NCBI GenBank assembly: GCA_964476445.1
Contig: CAYZAK010000056.1
Location: forward strand, 1-8,268
Length of the DNA: 8,268 bases
Direction of reading: 5' to 3'
DNA from: CAYZAK01 sp964476445
Lineage (GTDB): Bacteria; CG03; SLGR01; JAGXOG01
Shown: one piece after another, positions 1 to 5,582 of the stretch
Position numbering within the stretch: position 1 is the stretch's first letter
Layout: every line of letters begins with the position of its first letter
Made by a program: the position numbers and the translations under genes
Notes under the pieces: model-generated
Told to the model about the DNA's origin: nothing
The model's input: the letters and a program-made list of their open reading frames with translations, nothing else
Database searches by the model: none

Positions 1-2
1 CA

Positions 3-758
3 AAAGAAAAATTTGACTTTAAGATAAATTTTACAGAGGAATTTGATGAGTTTGAACCCAATAATGAGGTAGACCAGGCAAATAAATTAGAATTTGAAAA
101 AGAGTATCAGTCAGCTATTTTCCCCATAAAAGAAGAAGACTGGTTTTTAGCCGAAGTAAAAGAACAGGGTTATCTTCAGATAAAGGTCAAAGATGTACCT
201 GAAAATATTGAACTGTCAGCCTATGTGGCCACCTATGACGGATAGGCCGCTAATAAAAAAGAGACTATAAAGTCAACCACCAGACTGCCTTTTGATGTAG
301 CTATCCGGGAAACCGGAAAATATCATGTTGTATTTAAAGATAGGTATGATGAAAACTCTTCAAAAGATAAATTTACCTGGCGAATTGATTTTTTACCGGA
401 GATAGACGGATATGAACCAAACGATGATTTTACGCAGGCTAAAGATATAAAATTAAAAACCCCCGTAAAATTGGCTATATTCCCGGAAGGCGACAGGGAC
501 TTTTTTAAAATAACCCCCGAAAGAGCGGGAACGCTTTCAATAAAGGCTAAGGACTACAAAAATGTCGATCTTGCCGCCAGTCTGTTTAAACCGGACCCGG
601 AGGATGAAAGCAAAACTGTTAATCTGAAAGGTAAAACCAGGTTTCCCGCAAGTTTCGATCTTGAAAATCCCGGACAGGAATACATTATTGAAATTATGGA
701 CCGTTATGATAATAATGCCAATCCTGAACTGTTTGAAATGATTTTTGAACTGGAGTAA
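3..758 (+). pseudogene. PPC-like tandem-repeat protein, 3' part, with one in-frame TAG
   Basis: The frame starting at base 3 is open to the TAA at 756-758 except for one TAG at 243-245. The 5' end lies outside the window. Translation gives the tail of one repeat and then two full repeats of about 120 residues, each opening with an EPN motif (FEPNNE, then YEPNDD) and carrying AIFP-x(2-3)-D-(F/W)F, a G-(T/Y)L-x-IK strand and a D-R-Y-D near the end. This matches the general shape of bacterial pre-peptidase C-terminal (PPC) domains, beta-sandwich modules usually found in exported or surface proteins. No signal peptide or catalytic domain can be seen because the N-terminus is missing. The repeat similarity continues unbroken on both sides of the TAG, so the frame was once, or still is, a single protein. 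The TAG may be a nonsense mutation, a sequencing error or, less likely, a recoded codon. A TTG-started 95-aa product from 471 would begin inside a repeat and is not credible as a gene. Confidence 0.7.
51..758 (+). repeat. two tandem protein-level PPC-like repeats, ~120 residues each
   Basis: Unit 1 runs from the FEPNN codons at 51 to 410 and unit 2 from the YEPND codons at 411 to the stop, a period of 360 nt. Bases 3-50 encode the tail of a preceding unit: KFDFKINF there parallels KFTWRIDF at the end of unit 1. Similarity is at amino-acid level; the DNA has diverged, so this is an old domain duplication and not a recent DNA repeat. Confidence 0.65.
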
Positions 759-782
759 ATCCAGGAAAGATAAAGATAAAAG

Positions 783-1070
783 ATGCTGGGCGCAATAGCC
801 GGTGACATAATAGGTTCCCCCTACGAATCGCCGCGGATACAGAAAAAGACAAAAGAGTTCCCCTTATTTACCCAAAAGTCCAGGTTTACCGATGATACTG
901 TCCTTACCGTGGCCACTGCCGCTGCCATAGTAAATAATTACGGTTACGGAAAAGCCTACAAAAAATGGGGAAATAAGTATCCAAACAGCGGTTACGGGGG
1001 CAATTTCAAAAAATGGCTTTCCAGTAATAAAATAGAACCCTACAACAGCTGGGGAAACGGTCGGCCATGA
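783..1070 (+). CDS. ADP-ribosylglycohydrolase, N-terminal piece (frameshifted)
   Basis: This 95-aa product is the N-terminal third of an ADP-ribosylglycohydrolase (DraG/ARH family), an Mg-dependent enzyme that removes ADP-ribose from modified targets in the cytoplasm. It opens with MLGAIAGDIIGS, has the metal-binding TDD of FTDDT at residues 35-39, and ends in the conserved stretch YPNSGYGGNF...PYNSWGNG at about 66-93. It then hits a TGA one codon after the point where the family continues as S-A-M-R-V-S-P-V-G-W; that continuation is encoded in the next reading frame, starting at 1061-1067. One missing T between GGT and CGG would restore the frame exactly (GGT TCG GCC ATG). The start matches the family N-terminus. 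A weak SD (AGGAAAG, 763-769) lies 13 nt upstream. It follows the PPC-like gene by 24 nt and may be co-transcribed with it. Family assignment is firm; whether the gene is functional is open. Confidence 0.85.
   Translation: MLGAIAGDIIGSPYESPRIQKKTKEFPLFTQKSRFTDDTVLTVATAAAIVNNYGYGKAYKKWGNKYPNSGYGGNFKKWLSSNKIEPYNSWGNGRP
1052..1058 (+). other. G GGA AAC slippery-type heptamer at the frameshift
   Basis: In the frame of the N-terminal fragment, TGG GGA AAC contains X XXY YYZ = G GGA AAC, a canonical -1 slippage heptamer form known from retroviral frameshift sites. A -1 slip here would join the two ADP-ribosylglycohydrolase frames and give ...WGN-R-SAMRVSP..., one residue different from the family (G becomes R). 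The heptamer arises automatically from the conserved W-G-N codons, so it may be coincidence. Downstream pairing is modest: CGGCC (1062-1066) could pair with GGTCG (1081-1085) with one G-T wobble. Confidence 0.3.
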
Positions 1071-1564
1071 GAGTCAGTCCGGTCGGCTGGACATTTCAAA
1101 CTTTAAAGAGAACTTTAAAAGAAGCAAAAGCTTCAGCAAAAGTTTCCCACAACCATCCCCAGGGCATAAAAGGCGCCCAAGCTACAGCTTGCGCCGTATT
1201 TATGGCCAGAAAAGATAATTCTAAAAAAGAGATAAAAAATTATATAGAAGAAAAGTTTGACTACAATTTATCCGAATCATCCGATAAAATAAGACCAAAT
1301 TACAGTTTCAAAGTATCCTGCCAGGGCTCGGTACCCGAGGCTATAATTGCTTTTCTGGATTCAAAAGATTTTGAAGACGCCATCAGAACAGCAGTATCTT
1401 TAGGAGGCGACGCGGACACCCAGGGAGCCATAGCCGGGAGCATAGCCGAAGCCTATTATGAAGATATTCCTGAATCCATAAAAAAAGAAACCCTAAAAAG
1501 ACTGGATAAGGATATCCTGAAAGTAATAGAATCTTTTTCCCGGGAGACCGGATATAAATTTTAA
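1067..1564 (+). CDS. ADP-ribosylglycohydrolase, C-terminal piece (frameshifted)
   Basis: This 165-aa product continues the preceding fragment without loss of conserved residues: MRVSPVGW at 1-8, HNHPQGIKGAQA at 28-39, VSCQGSVPEAIIAF at 83-96, and the second metal-binding motif GGDADT at 113-118 with the usual AIAGSIAEA helix after it. It ends at a normal position for the family. Its ATG overlaps the upstream TGA as ATGA (1067-1070), an arrangement that normally supports coupled re-initiation, so two separate chains could in principle be made and assemble. Together the pieces give about 260 residues, a usual length for this family. Each half alone lacks one of the two metal-binding clusters and should be inactive. 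A recent single-base deletion or a sequencing error is the simplest explanation; programmed -1 frameshifting is a less likely alternative. Confidence 0.85.
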   Translation: MRVSPVGWTFQTLKRTLKEAKASAKVSHNHPQGIKGAQATACAVFMARKDNSKKEIKNYIEEKFDYNLSESSDKIRPNYSFKVSCQGSVPEAIIAFLDSKDFEDAIRTAVSLGGDADTQGAIAGSIAEAYYEDIPESIKKETLKRLDKDILKVIESFSRETGYKF

Positions 1565-1593
1565 AAGTATTTAATTTTACTTAAATAAAAACC

Positions 1594-1626
1594 CAACAAA
1601 ACGTCCGGTCAATCGTATATATAATT
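1594..1626 (+). promoter_or_regulatory. putative ECF-type promoter, copy A (upstream of orphan gene)
   Basis: CAACAAAAC at 1594-1602, an 8-nt spacer, then AATCGTA at 1611-1617 followed by TATATAATT. The same two blocks with the same 8-nt spacing occur at 5518-5550, while the spacers differ. Read as CAAC-N16-CGTA this has the form of an ECF sigma promoter (AAC-type -35, CGT-type -10). Transcription would begin near 1623-1625, leaving the SD at 1630-1635 intact. A TATAAT at 1620-1625 could be read instead as a housekeeping -10, but its -35 would be very poor (CAAAAC) and its start would fall inside the SD. Confidence 0.55.
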
Positions 1627-1629
1627 GTG

Positions 1630-1635
1630 AGGAGA
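1630..1635 (+). promoter_or_regulatory. Shine-Dalgarno AGGAGA that fixes the start at 1642
   Basis: AGGAGA lies six bases before the ATG at 1642. The in-frame GTG at 1627 would overlap this SD and has no SD of its own, so the ATG is preferred. Confidence 0.75.
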
Positions 1636-1641
1636 CTTGAG

Positions 1642-2181
1642 ATGGTAAATGTAAGAAAACAAGATCGGCATATACATACTGCCGTGGTTGAGATAAAAAG
1701 ATTACGGGATATAGCGGCCGTGGATTTTTTCCGGGATAAAGATGCCGGGGTGGTAACCGTTGAGGCTATGGACGTGCCTCTTGATTCAATGTGTTATGCT
1801 CTTAATTTCCGGTTGAAAGATAAGCACCGGAAAATTTCCGGCAAAATAACTTATTATCTGGAAAATATTTTTGAATTTGGTTCATATCCGGTCATAAACC
1901 GGGACTTGATAAACGACAGTGAAGTTACCGGTTATATTGGGATTATAGAACATTTTTATCCTCCTAAGATTAAAAATATCACAAAAGGAAATACGCTTGA
2001 AGAAAACCAAAAAATTATAGTTAACTTTGTAGAGAACAAAGATAAAAAGTTTAAGTTAAAGTCTATTGACAGAATAACCGCTTATATCGAAAATAATACG
2101 GATAATCAGACCGAAATATACCTGGATTATCTAATAGGCGATGAGAGCAGAAAACCTGAAGTTTTTATTATCGGAATTTAA
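1642..2181 (+). CDS. orphan 179-aa protein, possible sigma-regulon member
   Basis: I do not recognise this family. The protein begins MVNVRKQDRHIHTAVVEIK and is rich in alternating hydrophobic/charged stretches suggesting beta strands, such as AVVEIKRL, GVVTVEAMDV, KISGKITYYL, TGYIGIIEHF, KIIVNFV, DRITAYI and EIYLDYLIG, ending VFIIGI. It has one cysteine, no signal peptide and no membrane segment, so it is probably a soluble cytoplasmic beta-rich protein. The C-terminal half has a charged KENKDKKFKLK-type linker before two more strands. The start is set by the SD at 1630-1635. An ECF-like promoter motif sits 25 nt upstream of the ATG and is shared with the ClpX-like operon, which suggests co-regulation with it. 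The stop codon overlaps that of the convergent CHAT gene. Possible roles (inference only): substrate, effector or adaptor of the neighbouring CHAT or AAA+ proteins. Confidence 0.75.
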   Translation: MVNVRKQDRHIHTAVVEIKRLRDIAAVDFFRDKDAGVVTVEAMDVPLDSMCYALNFRLKDKHRKISGKITYYLENIFEFGSYPVINRDLINDSEVTGYIGIIEHFYPPKIKNITKGNTLEENQKIIVNFVENKDKKFKLKSIDRITAYIENNTDNQTEIYLDYLIGDESRKPEVFIIGI

Positions 2182-4238
2182 TACCGTCCGGTTAATTTAA
2201 AAGAAGCCCAGTAAAAAGGATCTTCAAAATTTTCTTTTATATTTAGTATTGCTCTGTGTATAGCTTCAGAGGGTGAAGTCCCTTCAGAATATTTTTTGTA
2301 AAAATCCTTCATGATACTGCATGTCTGTTCGTCCGGTATTTCCCACAGGGTGGTAAGTAGAGTCCTGCAGCCGGAAGCCAGCAGGGCTCGGGTGAGACCT
2401 TCGTAATCGTCACCTGCGTCGTCGCTTCCCAGGGCGCTGCTGCAGCAGGAAAGAACGGCGGTGTTTAATTCAGGGAGTTCCATGTTCAGAAAATCCTCAG
2501 CGGTTATTTTTTCCTTCCCGTTTTTCGGATAAATTTTAAGTCCTGACTGAAGAGGATTATCCGAATCAAATATCCCGTGACAGCTAAAATGGACGGTATC
2601 TGATTCTTTCAGCTTTTCTTTTATGGTTTCAAATCCTGCGTTTTCCCCGGTGAGAGTAACTTCAGCGTCAAAAAGGTTTGATATAGCATCCAGCTCTTTT
2701 TTAGCACCCGGAAGATCACCGAGCGTGTCCCCGACCCCCAGGAATTTCCGGCTGGTTGATTCCTTTTTACCTTTGACCAGAGACAGGATAAGAGGAGAGG
2801 GGGCGTAGGAGATGCTGAAATTATCAATAAGATAACTACCGTCTTTTAAAACAACAGATCCAAAGGGCATTTTGTGGAGAGCCCTGTGCGGGGAAAAGAT
2901 AATGTGTTTGTAATTTTTGAGGTCTTCCAGTAAATCTTTCAAGATTTTGTCATATAATTTTTTTGTATACCACTTATAAATTTTTCCGGTATGGTTTAAA
3001 TTTTTAACAATTATATTCCGTATATTCCGGCAGTATTTGGTGACTTCCTTTCTGCCTGCAGGATACACATAAGTCTTAAAATACGAACGGGTAATTGCAA
3101 AGATAACTGTTTTTTCCGGCAGAAGATAGAATTCCACGATGGCCTCCCGGATATCGGGTAATTTTTGAACTTCGCCGGTGTTTAACGGGTTCCTTGTAAA
3201 TTGAGAATTTATATCTTTCCGGTCAATTGTTCTGGCTATTTTGTCGTATTCTTTTTCCAGTTTTCTGACCTTTTCGGGGTCAGCAGTTTCGTTTCTTGTC
3301 AGGTCCCGCATCTCTTTTAAAAGGGTTTCTTCTTTTTCCAGAATTTCCCGGGGTTTTTTAGAAAGGTTATTGCGCAAAATCTTTTCCCGGAATATTTTGC
3401 CTTTGGAAATACGGGCGTAATAATAGGCGTCGCTGTTTTTACCCAGTTCCAGGGCGGTTTCTACAAGACGGTCGTAAATTTCAAGTTTCTGGGCAAAATA
3501 ACTTTTACGGAAATTAGAATCCTGGACCCTGGATATTAAAGTGTCGGTGTATTTGTCCGCCTTTTTGAAATTACTGTATGCTTCCTTTTTTTTGCCGTTA
3601 GCGTATAAAGATGATCCTAAATGATAGTAGGTCCAGTCCCTGGGTATGTTCTGTCTTTTCCGGCTCCTGACTACTGATTTTAATAAAGATATAGCTTTAG
3701 AATATTCTCCCGTCCGGTGGAGACAGGAGGCTTTCTGTTCTTTTAAGTAGAGTATTGTGGGATGGGAAGGGGACTTATGAAGAGCTTTGTCAAAAAAATT
3801 AAGTGCCTTTTTATAATTTTTCAGGTGTATATTGCAGTTAGCCAGTCCCTGGAGGGTAAGAATCCGGTATTTATCTTCTGAGCGGGAAAAAATTTCTTTT
3901 AAAATATCTTTCGCCTTCCGGTATTTCCCGTTTTTAGACAGGGCCATTGTGTAATTATGGAGAAATTTTATTCTTTCTAATTCCGGAATCTCATTGAGAT
4001 GGTTCTGGAGTATCTGTTTTGCCTTTTTACCTGTATCAAGGGCTTTTTTGTACTGCCCGGTATAAGATTCGCAGAGCATTTTTCCTTTATAGGATTGAAG
4101 TACGTTTTTGGGTTCAGTATTTTCATCCAGTTCTTTAATAGCCCGGCTGAAATAGTGAATACCTGCAGTATAATTCCCCGCTCCGTTGGCCCGCCAGCCC
4201 TTTTTACGGGATTCGTTACCCTTGGTTGTAGGGCTCAT
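2178..4238 (-). CDS. TPR-CHAT caspase-like protease
   Basis: The product is 686 aa from the ATG at 4238. Residues about 10-265 form tandem tetratricopeptide helices, for example KGWRANGAGNYTAGIHYFSRAI, GKYRKAKDIL, KNYKKALNFFDKAL, GEYSKAISLL and NGKKKEAYSNFKKA. A charged helical linker follows (about 280-345). The C-terminal third is a CHAT domain (caspase HetF associated with TPRs): HRALHKMPFGSVVL near 451-464, the catalytic His in VHFSCHG (H554), the catalytic Cys in VLSCCSSALG (C599, in the position of the usual LSACxTG), then EGLTRALLASGCRTLLTTLW and a closing PFYWASFKLTG. The family comprises clan CD cysteine peptidases, with TPRs acting as sensor or docking surface. The longer ORF start at 4358 is rejected because it lies deep inside the sigma gene and adds residues with no TPR character. 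The chosen ATG overlaps the sigma gene by 23 nt and has no strong SD, pointing to translational coupling. TPR-CHAT plus sigma factor recalls type III-E CRISPR loci, where TPR-CHAT cleaves Csx30 and frees RpoE; no CRISPR genes are visible here. Confidence 0.92.
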   Translation of the reverse strand: MSPTTKGNESRKKGWRANGAGNYTAGIHYFSRAIKELDENTEPKNVLQSYKGKMLCESYTGQYKKALDTGKKAKQILQNHLNEIPELERIKFLHNYTMALSKNGKYRKAKDILKEIFSRSEDKYRILTLQGLANCNIHLKNYKKALNFFDKALHKSPSHPTILYLKEQKASCLHRTGEYSKAISLLKSVVRSRKRQNIPRDWTYYHLGSSLYANGKKKEAYSNFKKADKYTDTLISRVQDSNFRKSYFAQKLEIYDRLVETALELGKNSDAYYYARISKGKIFREKILRNNLSKKPREILEKEETLLKEMRDLTRNETADPEKVRKLEKEYDKIARTIDRKDINSQFTRNPLNTGEVQKLPDIREAIVEFYLLPEKTVIFAITRSYFKTYVYPAGRKEVTKYCRNIRNIIVKNLNHTGKIYKWYTKKLYDKILKDLLEDLKNYKHIIFSPHRALHKMPFGSVVLKDGSYLIDNFSISYAPSPLILSLVKGKKESTSRKFLGVGDTLGDLPGAKKELDAISNLFDAEVTLTGENAGFETIKEKLKESDTVHFSCHGIFDSDNPLQSGLKIYPKNGKEKITAEDFLNMELPELNTAVLSCCSSALGSDDAGDDYEGLTRALLASGCRTLLTTLWEIPDEQTCSIMKDFYKKYSEGTSPSEAIHRAILNIKENFEDPFYWASFKLTGRY

Positions 4239-5460
4239 CTTCAAAGAAGGTATATTGCAGTGAAAGTTTAATTTTATCTTCCGGTATATCAAGTATTTTA
4301 GCTGTTTTACCCAGCAGGTTTTCCGGAATCGGTTTTGAATCCGTAAGATAAGCGGCAAGTTTGTGTTCGTCTATATCGAGTTTTTCGCAGAACCGGTCAA
4401 AAGATATACCGGATTCCTCTAATTTTTGTTCTAGAAACTGTCCGGTAGTGGGAAGAGGTTCCTCGCCGCGAAGAATATAATATATAGAGTTCATAAGATT
4501 TTTTATATTTTTCGGAAGCCCGGACTTTTCTGCTTCAGAACGGGTTTTTTGAGACAGCCCGTACCTGCGGAGCACATCCAGATAGTCGCCGATAACTTCT
4601 TCGGAAATTTCTTCTGTTTTTTCTTTTCGCCCCCGGTAGGTCTTAAATTTTTCGGCCAGCTGCTCGAGGGCTTCGTTTAATCTTTCCCGGTATTCATTAA
4701 TATCTAAATCGCAGCTTTTTGCTACAGTTTCAAGACCGGAGTATCTGAGGGATTTTTTCAGAACTTCTTTGAGAGTCTCATCTTCTAAAAGGTTGAGTTC
4801 TTCATCCGAGATTCTTGTCTCTCCGTCCCTCCGGGACATAATAATTTCTAAGGCCCCGGCTATTTGTCGGTATTCTTTGTTATTTTTAATTATATCTATG
4901 GCCTTTTGGAGGCCTGTCGCCGCCCGGCTTCTGAAAGTATTATAATTGACGTCTAACTTTTCGGCCCAGTCCTGGGAAGAACCGGGATTGGTATAAGCGG
5001 CGAGAACGGCTTTTCTCTGGTCTTCATTATCGATTTTGCTAAAAATTCTGTATAAAGCTTTACGGGCTTCGTTTAGTATCGCCGAATTAAAAACCTTCGG
5101 TCGGGGTATTACATGGAATATGGTTTCTTTTGCCGGATCCTGTCCTAAATTCATATTGTCCTTTACGTGGTCGTAATGTTTATACATATCTGATAAGTAG
5201 TGTTTTTTGATGTTAGTTATCCAGGTTTTAAAAGAACTCTTGTCGGGATCATACTGATAGAGGCGGGAAATTATTCTATTTACTATTTCACAGACAACGT
5301 CTTCTTTGTCTTTGTAACTGCCGGGAATTTCTCCGGGGCTTAAGATATTTTGTATATATCCCTTGCTTGCCCTGTAAATATAGTCCCGGGCTTCGATATT
5401 GCCGGTAAGGGCATTGTCTATAATTTCTAAGATATCATCTTGTTTTAGACTTAAAGGCAT
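4216..5460 (-). CDS. sigma-70/ECF-like RNA polymerase sigma factor with long C-terminal extension
   Basis: The product is 414 aa from the ATG at 5460. Residues about 25-97 look like sigma region 2: a helix before KDKEDVVCEIVNRIISRLYQYD, then YDPDKSSFKTWITNI (about 70-84), the usual DPxK-SSFKTWI pattern of ECF factors, then LSDMYKH. Residues about 131-192 look like region 4: ALYRIFSKI, a helix-turn-helix in SSQDWAEKLDVNYNTFRSRAATGLQKAI. ECF factors usually stop there, near 180-200 aa. This one continues for over 200 residues, with a second possible helix-turn-helix (about 237-272) and a C-terminal XRE-like helical domain, QFLEQKLEESGISFDRFCEK through LDIPEDKIKL (about 341-398). The extension may be an anchoring, autoinhibitory or cleavable segment (inference). 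The in-frame TTG at 5472 is rejected: the predicted transcript would leave it only about 8 nt of leader. The gene is co-transcribed with and overlaps the TPR-CHAT gene, and is divergent from the ClpX-like gene. Confidence 0.82.
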   Translation of the reverse strand: MPLSLKQDDILEIIDNALTGNIEARDYIYRASKGYIQNILSPGEIPGSYKDKEDVVCEIVNRIISRLYQYDPDKSSFKTWITNIKKHYLSDMYKHYDHVKDNMNLGQDPAKETIFHVIPRPKVFNSAILNEARKALYRIFSKIDNEDQRKAVLAAYTNPGSSQDWAEKLDVNYNTFRSRAATGLQKAIDIIKNNKEYRQIAGALEIIMSRRDGETRISDEELNLLEDETLKEVLKKSLRYSGLETVAKSCDLDINEYRERLNEALEQLAEKFKTYRGRKEKTEEISEEVIGDYLDVLRRYGLSQKTRSEAEKSGLPKNIKNLMNSIYYILRGEEPLPTTGQFLEQKLEESGISFDRFCEKLDIDEHKLAAYLTDSKPIPENLLGKTAKILDIPEDKIKLSLQYTFFEDEPYNQG

Positions 5461-5486
5461 TTTTCTACCCAATATTGTACATAATT

Positions 5487-5515
5487 ATTATGGGAATGTT
5501 AAGCAAAAATATCAA
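5487..5515 (-). promoter_or_regulatory. sigma-A-type promoter for the sigma/CHAT operon
   Basis: On the minus strand, TTGATA (5515-5510) and CATAAT (5492-5487) are separated by exactly 17 nt and match five of six consensus positions each. Transcription would start near 5480, about 20 nt before the ATG at 5460. This suggests the sigma factor is made from a housekeeping promoter and not mainly from its own. Confidence 0.65.
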
Positions 5516-5517
5516 TA

Positions 5518-5550
5518 CAACAAAACCGTTTCTGAATCGTAGATATAGAT
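5518..5550 (+). promoter_or_regulatory. putative ECF-type promoter, copy B (ClpX-like operon)
   Basis: CAACAAAAC at 5518-5526, an 8-nt spacer, AATCGTA at 5535-5541, then GATATAGAT. It shares both blocks and the spacing with the copy at 1594-1626, while the spacers share only one base in eight. The -35 block lies two bases from the -35 of the divergent sigma-gene promoter, so two polymerases could not easily bind at once. Predicted start is near 5548, giving a leader of about 35 nt that includes the strong SD. Confidence 0.55.
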
Positions 5551-5563
5551 AGAAGGAAAGAAA

Positions 5564-5571
5564 AAGGAGGT
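5564..5571 (+). promoter_or_regulatory. strong Shine-Dalgarno AAGGAGGT of the ClpX-like gene
   Basis: A near-perfect anti-16S complement lies 11 nt before the ATG at 5583. It is far stronger than the SD of any other gene in the window, implying that this operon is translated strongly once transcribed. Confidence 0.75.
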
Positions 5572-5582
5572 AATTTTAAAAA

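Noticed and set aside
471..758. Separate 95-aa gene from TTG at 471
   Set aside because: It begins in the middle of a PPC-like repeat; it is the continuation of the frame from base 3.
1568..1587. Inverted repeat TATTTAA-TTTTAC-TTAAATA as a terminator
   Set aside because: The 7-bp stem is all A/T and is followed by A-rich, not T-rich, sequence on the + strand; too weak to call.
1620..1625. TATAAT as a housekeeping -10 for the orphan gene
   Set aside because: The hexamer 17 nt upstream is CAAAAC, a very poor -35, and the start would fall inside the SD. It remains a minor alternative to the ECF reading.
1627..1641. GTG start for the orphan gene
   Set aside because: It overlaps the SD that serves the ATG at 1642, has no SD of its own, and lies almost at the predicted transcription start.
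4239..4358. Upstream start (40 extra residues) for the TPR-CHAT gene
   Set aside because: It lies entirely within the sigma coding sequence in another frame, and the added residues do not resemble TPR.
5461..5472. TTG start for the sigma factor
   Set aside because: The predicted promoter would leave only about 8 nt of leader and no SD; the ATG at 5460 fits better.
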